64,000 bases of DNA from Curtobacterium luteum (GTDB lineage Bacteria > Actinomycetota > Actinomycetes > Actinomycetales > Microbacteriaceae): contig NZ_LDQC01000048.1 in the NCBI RefSeq assembly GCF_001475545.1, positions 1 through 64,000 on the forward strand, in the 5' to 3' direction. How positions within the stretch are numbered: position 1 is the first letter of the stretch; every line of letters starts with the position of its first letter. The position numbers and the translations under genes are program-made. Below the pieces are notes generated by a model. The model was given only the letters and a program-made list of their open reading frames with translations, had not been told where the DNA came from and searched no databases. Shown here in pieces: positions 50,591 through 59,772 of this stretch.

Positions 50591-51934
50591 TCACGTGTTC
50601 CCCTGGTCGCGCCCGCGGCCGCGGGTCGCGCGGGAGACGGAGTACAGCACGACACCGACGGCGAGCAGCAGTGCGGCGTACAGCCAGACCTGCCCGCTCT
50701 GCTGGGTGAGGAGCAGCACGCACGAGGCGACGCCGAGCACCGGGACGAACGTCCACACCCGGAAGTGCTCGTGCTCCACGCGGTCGCGGCGGAGCACGAG
50801 CACGGCGACGTTCGTGCTGATGAAGACGAACAGGAGCAGGAGCACGACGGTCTCGGCGAGCGTCCCGACGTCGCCGACGAGGGTGAGGAGCATCGCGACG
50901 ACGGTCGTGGCGACGATGGCGGTCCACGGGGTCCTCCGGTTCGGCAGCACCTTCGCCAGCACGGCGGGCAGGAGCCGCTGCTCGGCCATGCCGTACGTGA
51001 CGCGGCTCGCCATGATCATCGTGAGCAGGGCGCCGTTCGCGACCGCGACCAGGGCGATCAGGCTGAACACCCAGTCCGGGATCGGGACGCCCGAGGCCGA
51101 CACCACGGCGAGGAGCGGACCGGACGAACCCTCCAGCTCGGACGCGGGCAGCGCGATCGAGCTCGCCAGGCCGACGAGCACGTAGACGACGCCGGCCGTC
51201 GCGAGGGCCCCGAACAGTGCCTTCGGGTAGACCCGTCGGGGTTCGCGGACCTCCTCGGCGACGTTGGCGCTCGTCTCGAAGCCGACGAAGGAGTAGTACG
51301 CGACGATCGCGGCGCTCAGCGTCGCGAGGGCGGGGTTCGCGTCGGCCGGGAACGCCCCGACGCGGCTCACGTCGCCGCCTCCGCCGCCGAGCATGACGGC
51401 CACGACGACGATCACGATGACGAGCCCCGACACCTCGATGATCGTCATGACGACGTTGCTCTTCAGCGAGTCGGAGATGCCGCGGGCGTTCAGGCAGGCG
51501 ATGAGTGCCAGGAAGACGATCGCGGTGGGCACCGGCGGCAGGTCGACGAACGTGCCGAGGTAGTCGCCCGCGAACGCGAGGGACAACCCGGCGGCGCTCG
51601 TGACCCCGGCGGCGAGCATGCTGAACCCGACGAGGAACGACACGAGCGGCACCTTGTACGCCCGCTCGGCGAACACCGCGGCACCACCGGCCTTCGGGTA
51701 CTTCGTCACGAGTTCGGCGTAGGACCCCGCCGTGAGGAGCGCCAGCAGCAGGGCGAGGACGAGCGGTGCCCAGAGCGCGCCGCCGACGTCCTCCGACAGC
51801 GTGCCCATGAGGGCGTAGATGCCGGCGCCGAGGACGTCGCCGAGGATGAAGAGGTAGAGGAGCGGGCCGGTGATCGCCTGGCGGAGCTTCGAGTCGCCGT
51901 GCGTGGGTGCCGCGGTGTCGCTGGCGCTGGTCAT
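50591..51934 (-). CDS. APC-family amino acid permease
   Basis: A 447-residue transporter with about 12 helices of the amino acid-polyamine-organocation superfamily. The first helix region reads GPLLYLFILGDVLGAGIYALMG and the sixth YYSFVGFETSANVAEEVREPRRVYP. Both unwound-helix glycine motifs for substrate binding are present. The start is ATG 51934 after GGAAGG. The substrate is not predictable. It is divergent from the phosphorylase operon. Confidence 0.92.
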   Translation of the reverse strand: MTSASDTAAPTHGDSKLRQAITGPLLYLFILGDVLGAGIYALMGTLSEDVGGALWAPLVLALLLALLTAGSYAELVTKYPKAGGAAVFAERAYKVPLVSFLVGFSMLAAGVTSAAGLSLAFAGDYLGTFVDLPPVPTAIVFLALIACLNARGISDSLKSNVVMTIIEVSGLVIVIVVVAVMLGGGGGDVSRVGAFPADANPALATLSAAIVAYYSFVGFETSANVAEEVREPRRVYPKALFGALATAGVVYVLVGLASSIALPASELEGSSGPLLAVVSASGVPIPDWVFSLIALVAVANGALLTMIMASRVTYGMAEQRLLPAVLAKVLPNRRTPWTAIVATTVVAMLLTLVGDVGTLAETVVLLLLFVFISTNVAVLVLRRDRVEHEHFRVWTFVPVLGVASCVLLLTQQSGQVWLYAALLLAVGVVLYSVSRATRGRGRDQGNT

Positions 51935-52063
51935 GGTGGAGCCTTCCGTCCGGGCCAGCGTGTCCGGTGCTCGGCTCGGAGGGCGTCCAGCACGTCCGCA
52001 TCGCGCGGGTGGACTCTCTCCACAGATCGGCGACGCATCAGCATCCACCACCGTTCCCGGTCC

Positions 52064-52069
52064 TAGACT
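52064..52069 (+). promoter_or_regulatory. -10 element TAGACT
   Basis: Seven bases before ATG 52077. Confidence 0.55.
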
Positions 52070-52076
52070 CACCTGC

Positions 52077-52844
52077 ATGACCGCACCGGACAGGCCCACC
52101 CCCGCCCGCCTCGCGGATCAGCGCGCGCTGCTCTTCGACCTCGACGGCGTCCTCACGCCGACCGCCGAGGTGCACATGCGCGCGTGGAGCCGCCTGTTCA
52201 CGCCGTACCTCGCCGCGCACGGCGTCGCGCCGTACACCGAGCAGGACTACTTCGACCACATCGACGGCAAGCCCCGCTACGACGGGGTCCGGTCGCTGCT
52301 GGCCTCGCGCGGCATCGACCTGCCGGAGGGCACCCCCGCGGACGACCCCGCCCTCGACACCGTCTGCGGGCTCGGCAACCGGAAGAACGCCGAGTTCACG
52401 GCCGAGCTGGACGAGCACGGGGTCGAGCCGTACCCGGGCTCGCACCGCTTCCTCGTCGCCGCGATCGACGCCGGGTACTCGGTCGCCGTCGTGTCGAGCT
52501 CGGCGAACGCGGTGTCGGTGCTCCGGACGGCCGGCATCCTCGAACGCTTCCCGGTGATCGTCGACGGCCTCGTCGCCCGGCAGGACGCGCTCGAGGGCAA
52601 GCCCGCGCCGGACACGTACCTCGACGCCGCGAGCCGCTTCGGTCTCACCGCTGCCGAGTGCGTGGTCGTCGAGGACGCCACGAGCGGCGTCGAGGCGGGT
52701 CGCAACGGCGGCTTCGGACTCGTGATCGGCGTGGACCGCGGGGCAGGCGCGGACGCACTGCGGGCCCACGGCGCGGACGTGGTGGTCGAGGACCTCGCCG
52801 ACCTCGTCGACGACCTCCGCGCCGTCCCCACCCCGGCGGCCTGA
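52077..52844 (+). CDS. HAD hydrolase, beta-phosphoglucomutase-like
   Basis: A 255-residue HAD-superfamily protein. Motif I is LFDLDGVLTPT with the nucleophile Asp and the second Asp, motif II VVSSSANAV, motif III lysine in EGKPAPDTYLDAA, motif IV VVVEDATSGVEAG. Enzymes of this subfamily convert beta-glucose 1-phosphate to glucose 6-phosphate. Location 64 bases before a GH65 phosphorylase gene supports that role: the phosphorylase releases beta-glucose 1-phosphate. Confidence 0.88.
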   Translation: MTAPDRPTPARLADQRALLFDLDGVLTPTAEVHMRAWSRLFTPYLAAHGVAPYTEQDYFDHIDGKPRYDGVRSLLASRGIDLPEGTPADDPALDTVCGLGNRKNAEFTAELDEHGVEPYPGSHRFLVAAIDAGYSVAVVSSSANAVSVLRTAGILERFPVIVDGLVARQDALEGKPAPDTYLDAASRFGLTAAECVVVEDATSGVEAGRNGGFGLVIGVDRGAGADALRAHGADVVVEDLADLVDDLRAVPTPAA

Positions 52845-52908
52845 CGCGCCGCGGCCGACCCGGGCCGCGACGACACCCCGAACCTCTCCTCCCCCTCACC
52901 GGAGCAGC

Positions 52909-55419
52909 ATGAACCCCATCACCTCGGACCCGCTCGATCGCGTCCGCTACCCGATCGACGAGTGGGCGCTCGTCGAGACCGAGTACACGCCGGACGAGCA
53001 GGGCGTCGCGGAGACGAACTTCGCGGTCGGCAACGGCTACCTGGGCCTGCGCGGCAACCTCGACGAGGGCCGTGGCGGCGTCCAGTACGGCACCTACGTC
53101 AACGGCTTCCACGAGACCTGGCCGATCCGGCACGCGGAGGACGCCTTCGGCTTCGCGAAGACCGGGCAGACGATCATCAACGCGCCCGACGCCAAGGTGA
53201 TCCGGCTGTACGTCGACGACGAGCCGCTCGTCCTGGCCGAGGCGGACATCCTCCGGCACACCCGTCGCCTCGAGTTCCGTGGCGGCTACCTCTTCCGTGA
53301 GACCGAGTGGTCGACCCCGTCCGGCAAGCGGGTGCTCATCCGGTCCCGCCGGCTCGTGTCGTTCACCGATCGGCACCTCGCCGTCATCGACTACGAGGTC
53401 ACCGTGCTCGACGCGGACGCCTCGATCCTGCTCTCCAGCCAGATCCTCAACCGGCAGGACGTCCAGGACGAGTACCACGCCGGCATGCGCGCGGCCGCGA
53501 ACGCCTTCGACCCGCGAAAGGCCGAGGCCTTCACGGAGCGCGTGCTCGAACCGAAGCTCAAGCGCAGCACGGGTGCACGTTCGCTCCTGGGCTACCAGGC
53601 CGCGAGCTCGGGCATGACGATCTGCGTCGGCGTCGAGCACCACCTCGAGACCAACAACTCGTGGGACGAGTCGTCCTCGATCGAGGACGACCTCGCCAAG
53701 CACGTGTACCGGGTGCAGGCGAAGGCGGGGGTCCCGATCCGCCTCGTGAAGAGCATCGTCTACCACACGTCCCGCGGCGTCCCCGCGCGGGAACTCGCCG
53801 ACCGCTGCGACCGCACGCTCGACCGGGCGCACGCCGAGACCGTCGACGAGGTCTTCGCCGCCCAGCGAGCGTGGATGGACGACTACTGGGCGCGGAGCGA
53901 CGTCGAGATCCCGGGCAAGCCCGACATCCAGCAGGCTGTCCGTTGGAACCTCTTCATGCTCGCGCAGGCGACCGCCCGGACGGACGGCCACGGCATCGCC
54001 GCGAAGGGGGTCACGGGCTCGGGCTACGGCGGGCACTACTTCTGGGACATGGAGATCTACGTCCTGCCGTTCCTGTCCTACACGGCGCCGATCGTGGCCC
54101 GGAACGCGCTGCGGTTCCGGTACAACATGCTCGACGCCGCCCGCTCCCGCGCACGCGAGCTGAACCAGCGGGGCGCCCTGTTCCCGTGGCGCACGATCAA
54201 CGGCGAGGAGTCCTCGGCCTACTACGCCGCCGGTACGGCGCAGTACCACATCGACGCGGACATCGCCCACGCGCTCATGCAGTACGTCCGGGCCTCGGGC
54301 GACACGGAGTTCCTCAAGCGCGGCGCGATCGACATCCTCGTCGAGACCGCTCGGCTGTGGGAGGACCTCGGGTTCTGGCGGTCGAACGGCGACAAGAAGT
54401 TCCACATCGACGGCGTCACCGGCCCGGACGAGTACACGACCGTCGTCGACGACAACCTGTACACGAACGTCATGGCCCGGGCGAACCTCTGGTCCGCCGT
54501 GCAGGCCTGCCGCGAACTCGCCGTGGACGACCCGGAGGAGTACGGCCGCATGGTCCGGCGCACCGGGCTCCGAGAGGACGAGATCCAGGGCTGGGAGCAC
54601 GCGGCCGAGTCGATGGAGATCCCGTTCGACCCGCACCGTGGCATCCACCCGCAGGACGCCCAGTTCCTCGACAAGGAGCTCTGGGACCTCGAGAACACGC
54701 CGGAGTCGAAGCGGCCCCTGCTGCTGCACTACCACCCGCTGGTGATCTACCGGTTCCAGGTGCTCAAGCAGGCGGACGTCGTGCTCGCACTGTTCCTGCA
54801 GGGGCACGAGTTCACCGCGGCCGAGAAGCGTCGCGACTTCGACTACTACGACGCGCTCACCACCGGCGACTCGACCCTGTCCGCTGTGGTGCAGTCGATC
54901 ATGGCGGCTGAGGTCGGCTACTGCGAGCTCGCGGAGCAGTACTTCCAGACAGCGCTCTACGTCGACCTCGCGGACCTGCACGGCAACACCACCGACGGCG
55001 TGCACATCGCGTCGACCGGCGGCATCTGGGGAGCACTCGTCAACGGGTTCGGCGGCATGCGCGACCACGGCGGCCGCATGACCTTCAACCCGCGGCTGCC
55101 GAGGTCCTGGGAGCGCATCACCTACCGGCTCACGGTCCACGGCACACGCGTGAAGGTCGACCTCGAGCAGGACACCCTCACGTTCACGATCGAGCACGGC
55201 GAGGGCTTCACCGTCTGGGTGCACAACCAGCAGTGGGACCTCTCCGCCGACCAGCCCACGGTCGTGCCGCTCCCGCACCAGGGCCCCCGGATGACGGGGC
55301 GGGCACCGACGACCAGCGACATCCAGGGCACGTTGCGTGCGGACGGGTCGGTCATCACGGCGTCGATCCCGACGATCTCGCTCGAGCGGCAGTTCGAGGT
55401 GGACGAGACGACGGCGTAG
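52909..55419 (+). CDS. GH65 disaccharide phosphorylase (maltose/trehalose/kojibiose type)
   Basis: An 836-residue glycoside hydrolase family 65 enzyme. The N-terminal beta-sandwich starts NFAVGNGYLGLRGNLDEG. The catalytic (alpha/alpha)6 barrel holds YFWDMEIYVLPFLSY and TGPDEYTTVVDDNLYTN with the general acid Glu at about residue 508. HxxTGDSTLSAVVQS near the phosphate site precedes the STGGIWGALVNGFGG block. Inverting phosphorolysis gives beta-glucose 1-phosphate. The choice between maltose, trehalose or kojibiose cannot be made here. It forms an operon with the HAD mutase. Confidence 0.92.
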   Translation: MNPITSDPLDRVRYPIDEWALVETEYTPDEQGVAETNFAVGNGYLGLRGNLDEGRGGVQYGTYVNGFHETWPIRHAEDAFGFAKTGQTIINAPDAKVIRLYVDDEPLVLAEADILRHTRRLEFRGGYLFRETEWSTPSGKRVLIRSRRLVSFTDRHLAVIDYEVTVLDADASILLSSQILNRQDVQDEYHAGMRAAANAFDPRKAEAFTERVLEPKLKRSTGARSLLGYQAASSGMTICVGVEHHLETNNSWDESSSIEDDLAKHVYRVQAKAGVPIRLVKSIVYHTSRGVPARELADRCDRTLDRAHAETVDEVFAAQRAWMDDYWARSDVEIPGKPDIQQAVRWNLFMLAQATARTDGHGIAAKGVTGSGYGGHYFWDMEIYVLPFLSYTAPIVARNALRFRYNMLDAARSRARELNQRGALFPWRTINGEESSAYYAAGTAQYHIDADIAHALMQYVRASGDTEFLKRGAIDILVETARLWEDLGFWRSNGDKKFHIDGVTGPDEYTTVVDDNLYTNVMARANLWSAVQACRELAVDDPEEYGRMVRRTGLREDEIQGWEHAAESMEIPFDPHRGIHPQDAQFLDKELWDLENTPESKRPLLLHYHPLVIYRFQVLKQADVVLALFLQGHEFTAAEKRRDFDYYDALTTGDSTLSAVVQSIMAAEVGYCELAEQYFQTALYVDLADLHGNTTDGVHIASTGGIWGALVNGFGGMRDHGGRMTFNPRLPRSWERITYRLTVHGTRVKVDLEQDTLTFTIEHGEGFTVWVHNQQWDLSADQPTVVPLPHQGPRMTGRAPTTSDIQGTLRADGSVITASIPTISLERQFEVDETTA

Positions 55420-55470
55420 CGCCGGCGGTCGACCTGGAGGCCCAGGGCGCGTCCGCCGCATCGACGCGCG

Positions 55471-55884
55471 TCAGCGGGTGGTCGCGACCAGTTCGACCTT
55501 CATCCGTTCGGCGTCCTCGAGGAACGCCGCGTGGTGGTCCGGTCCGCCCGCGAACGGGTGGCGGTCGGCGTAGAGGTGCGCCCATCCGTGCTCGGGTGCT
55601 GCTCGCCAGAGGCGATCGACGTCCGCGACCGTGCCCGCGTGGAACGCCAGGTGGCTGAGGCCCGGTCGTCGCCGGTCGTGCGTGCCGCCCAGCGCTGAAA
55701 CCTCGAGCACGACGTACGTGTCGCCCGCGATCCAGCTCTGCCCGGCGTCCCACCGCTGGTACGGCTCGTACCCGAGCTCGCCGAGCAGCCACCCCCAGGT
55801 CGGCACGGCGCGATCGAGGTCGGCGACCCGGAGCTCGACGTGGTGGAGTGCGCCACGGCCGACCCCGTCCGAGTTGCGGGTCAC
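55471..55884 (-). CDS. VOC/glyoxalase family protein
   Basis: A 137-residue single VOC domain: ALHHVELRVADLDRAVPTWGWLLGELGYEP, then LSHLAFHAGTVADVDRLW and PDHHAAFLEDAERMKVELVA. The metal-ligand positions (His and Glu) are partly kept. Catalytic role unknown. Its GTG overlaps the stop of the DUF1697 gene (GTGA), so they form one unit. Confidence 0.87.
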   Translation of the reverse strand: MTRNSDGVGRGALHHVELRVADLDRAVPTWGWLLGELGYEPYQRWDAGQSWIAGDTYVVLEVSALGGTHDRRRPGLSHLAFHAGTVADVDRLWRAAPEHGWAHLYADRHPFAGGPDHHAAFLEDAERMKVELVATTR

Positions 55885-56396
55885 AGGAGCTTCCGGAGCG
55901 TGTTCGTGTTGCGCGTCGTGGTCGTGCGCTTGAACCGGGCCGCTCCCGCGCGCTTCGCGAAGACCGTGTCCGTGCTCGAACCCTTCGGGCAGGACCAGTA
56001 CACGACGCCGTCATCCCGAGCGACCTGCTCCACCGAGTCGTCGAGCGCGAGATCGGCCAGCAGGTCGTCGAGGGCTGCAGACTCCGACGCGAAGACGACG
56101 TAGTCGTGTCGGTCGGGGTCGGAGGGGAAGGCGAACGCGTCGACGATGCCCGCCAGGTCGTCGTGCCGGAGCAGGATGATCCAGGCGTCGTAGCCGAACC
56201 GGTCTCGGAGGGCCCGTTCGATCGCGCTCTTCACCTGCGCCGGGCTACCGGGGGCGGTGAAGACCACGTTGCCGGACGCGAGCACGGTCCGGACGTCCTC
56301 GTGGCCGAGCCCGCGGAAGGTCTCGGCGAGATCGGCGCTCCTGATGGTGATGCCGTTCACGTTGACGCCGCGGAGCAGCGCGATCCACCTGGTCAT
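55881..56396 (-). CDS. DUF1697 family protein
   Basis: A 171-residue protein with the DUF1697 opening TRWIALLRGVNVNGITIRSADLAETFRGLG (56304-56393) and TVLASGNVVFTAPG. The family is common in bacteria and has no established role. ATG 56396 is chosen over an upstream in-frame ATG because TACGGT lies six bases before it. Confidence 0.92.
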   Translation of the reverse strand: MTRWIALLRGVNVNGITIRSADLAETFRGLGHEDVRTVLASGNVVFTAPGSPAQVKSAIERALRDRFGYDAWIILLRHDDLAGIVDAFAFPSDPDRHDYVVFASESAALDDLLADLALDDSVEQVARDDGVVYWSCPKGSSTDTVFAKRAGAARFKRTTTTRNTNTLRKLL

Positions 56397-56402
56397 CCCC
56401 GG

Positions 56403-56408
56403 ACCGTA
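56403..56408 (-). promoter_or_regulatory. -10 element TACGGT (minus strand)
   Basis: Six bases upstream of ATG 56396. Confidence 0.55.
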
Positions 56409-56422
56409 GCGCGCCGTCGCGG

Positions 56423-56686
56423 TCACGTCCACGTGCGGGCGACACCCCAGCCGCCGCCCTCCGGCACGATGTCGACGACGAGCGTCTCACCGTCCTCCGC
56501 GGTCGCCTGGAAGCGCCACCCGACGGTCCGCTCGGGCGCGTGCGTGATGGCGGTGGGCAGCTCGGCACGGGTGACGGTGAGGCGGGTGGGCGTGTCCGTG
56601 ACCCGCCACCGTCGGCCGGACCACACCAGCCGCTGCGGGATGCCGGCGGTCCACCAGACCGTCGCGGCCGTGTCGATGATCACCAC
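56423..56686 (-). CDS. DUF6504-like protein
   Basis: An 87-residue protein whose core VWWTAGIPQRLVWSGRRWRVTDTPTRL and VGWRFQATAEDGETLVVDIV match the layout of DUF6504 (P-x-RF-W-x-GRR-x-RV), often found beside SOS mutagenesis genes. None of those genes is adjacent here. The GTG at 56686 follows AGGAGGAGG at good spacing; a second GTG at 56683 is also possible. Confidence 0.65.
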   Translation of the reverse strand: MVIIDTAATVWWTAGIPQRLVWSGRRWRVTDTPTRLTVTRAELPTAITHAPERTVGWRFQATAEDGETLVVDIVPEGGGWGVARTWT

Positions 56687-56836
56687 GATGACCTCCTCCT
56701 GTTCGAACGTGTGTTCGAATGGTAGGCCACGTCCGACCGTGCGGCAACGGCCGGGTGCGGTGGGCGGACGGGTGGACTCGGGTCGAGGGACGTCGACCTC
56801 CGAGACGCCGCAGCAGCGGTCCGGTAGACGAGAGGC

Positions 56837-57328
56837 ATGACGGACGAGCGACACGACGACCAGGGCCCCGACGACCAGGGCCCCGACGACCAGGGACCCG
56901 ACGCAGCGCACCAGGTGCCCGAGGGGGTGTCCGAGGCGACCGTCGAGGCACTCGGCACGCTGTCCGCAGCGCTCGAGGTGATCGAGCACGCGCGGGGTCT
57001 GCTGTACGGCTTCCACCGCCTCACGGGCAAGGCCGACCTCGACCTCGGCGACGCCGTCGAGCAGCTCCGGAAGGCGGGCCACACGGACCTCGCGGACCGC
57101 ATCGACACCGAGCTGGTCGGCCGGAACGTCATCGCAGGCCGGTGGACCTTCCAGATCATGGAGGACTACGACGACGGCTACTACGCGCTCGCCAAGGAAC
57201 TCGAGCGGACCGCCCGCGACCAGCTCGTCGACGGGAAGCGCCACCTGTTCGAGGCGGGCATGAAGGAGGACCGGCGCACGCAGGGGCGACGCCACCACGA
57301 GGCACGACCGTCCGACCTGCCGGACTGA
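56837..57328 (+). CDS. hypothetical actinobacterial protein with DDQGP repeats
   Basis: A 163-residue protein. The N-terminus carries three DDQGP units coded by a 15-bp direct repeat (56857-56903). A helical globular part follows (GVSEATVEALGTLSAALEVIEHARGLLYGFHRLTGKADL and LADRIDTELVGRNVIAGRWTFQIMEDYDDGYY). It resembles a widespread actinobacterial hypothetical family. No function is known to me. TAGACG six bases upstream is the promoter candidate. Confidence 0.7.
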   Translation: MTDERHDDQGPDDQGPDDQGPDAAHQVPEGVSEATVEALGTLSAALEVIEHARGLLYGFHRLTGKADLDLGDAVEQLRKAGHTDLADRIDTELVGRNVIAGRWTFQIMEDYDDGYYALAKELERTARDQLVDGKRHLFEAGMKEDRRTQGRRHHEARPSDLPD

Positions 57329-57404
57329 CACCGCGCCTCCAGGCCGGAGCGGCGCAGCGCCGGAGCCCCGGAGCGCCGGAGCGCCGGTCGCCGAGCGACC
57401 AGCG

Positions 57405-57469
57405 CCGCACAACCGAAATCACCCCGAACCACGGCGATCCGTGGTTCGGGGTGACTTCGGTTGTGCGGG
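57405..57469. repeat. 65-bp palindromic element, copy 2
   Basis: Thirty-bp arms (57405-57434 and 57439-57468) differ by one base, loop CGAT. The stem reads CCGCACAACCGAAATCACC onward. It lies between convergent genes and can act as a bidirectional terminator. The same element, more decayed, is at 45251-45315. Confidence 0.88.
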
Positions 57470-57523
57470 AGCCAGACGCGCCGCGCAGTGCGCAGCGGAC
57501 GCGGACGCGGACGCGGGCGCGCG

Positions 57524-58993
57524 TCAGCCGACGCCGAGCAGTGCCTCCAGCGGGCCCCGCGCGAAGTACAGCAGGAAGCCGAACGCGACGACGTACAGCA
57601 GCCACGAGACCTCGCGACCGCGGCCGGACAGCAGCTTGATGAGCACCCAGCTGATGAAGCCCGCGCCGATGCCGTTCGCGATCGAGTAGGTCAGCGGCAT
57701 GACGACGATCGTGAGGAACGCCGGCAGCGCCGACCCGAAGTCCGTCCACGAGATGTCGGCCACCTGCGCGACCATGAGCGCGCCGACGACGACGAGTCCG
57801 GCTGCGGCGACCTCGAGCGGGACGACCTGCGTCAGCGGCGTGAGGAACATCGACGCCAGGAACAGCACGCCGGTCACGACCGAGGCCATGCCCGTGCGGG
57901 CGCCCTCGCCGATGCCGGACGCCGAGTCGATGAACACCGTGTTCGACGACACCGAGGCGCCACCACCGGCGATCGCCCCGACGCCCTCGACGACGAGCGC
58001 CGACTTGAGCCGCGGGAAGGTGCCGTCGGGGTGCGCGACACCGGCGGCCTTCGCGAGCCCGGTCATCGTGCCCATCGCGTCGAAGAAGTTCGTGAAGACG
58101 AGGGTGAAGACGAGCATCGACGCCGCGAGCGGCCCGATCCGGCTGAAGGCACCGAAGTCGAAGTGCCCGACGAGCGACAGGTCGGGCACGGCGAACAGCG
58201 CGGACGGCAGTCCGGGGGCGTTGAGGTTCCAGCCGGTCTTCGAGTCGACCGAGGTCGGGACCTGGAAGATCGCCTGCAGGATGATCGCGATGATCGTCGT
58301 CGCCACGATGCCGATGAGCAGGGCGCCCTTGACCTTGCGGGCCATGAGCGTGCCGATGATGACCAGGCCGATGAGGAACACGATCGTCGGGAGCGCCCCG
58401 ACGGACCCGTCCTCACCGAGCTGCAGCGGCGGCGACGCGATCCCGGAGGACCGGACGAAACCGGAGTCGACGAGGCCGATGAACGCGATGAACAAGCCGA
58501 TGCCGACCGTGATCGCGGCCTTGAGCTGCGCCGGGACGGCCGTGAAGATCATCGTCCGGATGCCCGTCAGTGCGAGGACCACGATGATGACGCCGTTGAT
58601 GACGACGAGCCCCATGGCCTCGGCCCAGGTGACCTGGTGCACGACGCTCACGGCGAGGAACGAGTTGATGCCGAGCCCGGCCGCGATGCCGAACGGCAGG
58701 TTCGCGATCACGCCCATGGCGATGGTCATCAGTCCGGCGACGAGGCCGGTGGCCGCCGCGACCTGCGCGTTCTGCAACCAGCCGCCGTCGACGTCCTTGG
58801 CGGCCTGAGCAGCACTGAACCCACCGAGGATGAGCGGGTTGAGGATGACGATGTAGGCCATCGTCACGAAGGAGACGAGACCACCACGGATCTCTCGGGG
58901 GATCGTCGACCCGCGGCTCGTGATCGAGAAGTAGCGGTCGAGGCCGGATGCGAAGCGGTTCCGGGGCGGCGTTTCGGTCTGCTGGGCGCTCAC
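57524..58993 (-). CDS. NCS2 family purine permease (guanine/hypoxanthine/adenine type)
   Basis: A 489-residue transporter of the AzgA-like NCS2 branch. It begins LDRYFSITSRGSTIPREIRGGLVSFVTMAYIVILNPLIL (58843-58959), which is characteristic. GLGINSFLAVSVV and SSNTVFIDSASGIGEGARTGMASVVTG hold the substrate-site residues. About 12-14 helices. Proton-driven uptake of guanine, hypoxanthine or adenine is the family function. The GTG 58993 has TAAACT six bases upstream. It is divergent from folE. Confidence 0.93.
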   Translation of the reverse strand: MSAQQTETPPRNRFASGLDRYFSITSRGSTIPREIRGGLVSFVTMAYIVILNPLILGGFSAAQAAKDVDGGWLQNAQVAAATGLVAGLMTIAMGVIANLPFGIAAGLGINSFLAVSVVHQVTWAEAMGLVVINGVIIVVLALTGIRTMIFTAVPAQLKAAITVGIGLFIAFIGLVDSGFVRSSGIASPPLQLGEDGSVGALPTIVFLIGLVIIGTLMARKVKGALLIGIVATTIIAIILQAIFQVPTSVDSKTGWNLNAPGLPSALFAVPDLSLVGHFDFGAFSRIGPLAASMLVFTLVFTNFFDAMGTMTGLAKAAGVAHPDGTFPRLKSALVVEGVGAIAGGGASVSSNTVFIDSASGIGEGARTGMASVVTGVLFLASMFLTPLTQVVPLEVAAAGLVVVGALMVAQVADISWTDFGSALPAFLTIVVMPLTYSIANGIGAGFISWVLIKLLSGRGREVSWLLYVVAFGFLLYFARGPLEALLGVG

Positions 58994-58999
58994 CGGACG

Positions 59000-59005
59000 A
59001 GTTTA
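59000..59005 (-). promoter_or_regulatory. -10 element TAAACT (minus strand)
   Basis: Six bases upstream of GTG 58993. Confidence 0.6.
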
Positions 59006-59109
59006 CAGAACGCTGGGAGCGCGGCGCGTCGCGCCGGTCGTCGGCAGGGAGGCTCGGCACGCCTCCGCGGGGTACGCCACCTCGTGCGCCCGCTCGCGTT
59101 CTGCGGCCA

Positions 59110-59772
59110 GTGACGGTGTTGGATGAGGACGTGAACGAACGACTGGACCGTGCGCGGATCGAGGGCGCCGTGCGCGAGCTCCTCCTCGCCGTCGGCGACG
59201 ACCCCGACCGCCCCGAGCTCGCCCGGACCCCCGGGCGCGTGGCGGCCTCCTACGCGGAGTTCTTCTCCGGCATCGGGACCGACGCGGTCGCGATCGCGCG
59301 GGACGGCGTCGTGCACGCCGAGGACGGCGACCGCGGTCAGCTCGTCATCGTCCGCGACGTGAAGTTCCGGTCGATGTGCGAGCACCACCTGCTGCCGTTC
59401 ATCGGCGTCGCGCACCTCGCGTACGCGCCCGGGGACCAGCTCATCGGGCTCGGCACACTGTCGCGGGTCCTCGACGCCGTGGCCTCCCGCCCGCAGCTGC
59501 AGGAGCGACTGGGCGAGCAGGTCGCCGCCACGGTCGCCGAGGGCCTGGACGCCACGGGGGTGCTCGTGGTCCTCGACGCCCAGCACCAGTGCGTCACCAC
59601 GCGCGGCGAACGACAGACCGGCTCGACGACGGTCACGGTCGCCGCCACCGGGACCCTCGCCACGCCGGCCGGACGCGCCGAGGCGATCGCCCTCATCGGC
59701 GCGGGGGTCGGGACGGCGGGCGGCCCGACCGCCGGGGCCGACCACCGAGCTGACCACGGGGCGGACGCATGA
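59110..59772 (+). CDS. folE: GTP cyclohydrolase I, divergent Microbacteriaceae-type
   Basis: A 220-residue FolE homologue, first enzyme of pterin synthesis (GTP to dihydroneopterin triphosphate). Zinc ligands Cys and His are in SMCEHHLLPFIG and the third Cys in AQHQCVTTRG. The GLSK motif that contacts the triphosphate in E. coli FolE reads GLGT here, while the following Arg (SRVLDAVASRPQLQERL) is kept. The C-terminal 20 residues are extended and Gly/Ala/Asp/His-rich. Start GTG 59110; GTG 59131 is an alternative. Coupled to the next gene by ATGA. Confidence 0.88.
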   Translation: MTVLDEDVNERLDRARIEGAVRELLLAVGDDPDRPELARTPGRVAASYAEFFSGIGTDAVAIARDGVVHAEDGDRGQLVIVRDVKFRSMCEHHLLPFIGVAHLAYAPGDQLIGLGTLSRVLDAVASRPQLQERLGEQVAATVAEGLDATGVLVVLDAQHQCVTTRGERQTGSTTVTVAATGTLATPAGRAEAIALIGAGVGTAGGPTAGADHRADHGADA

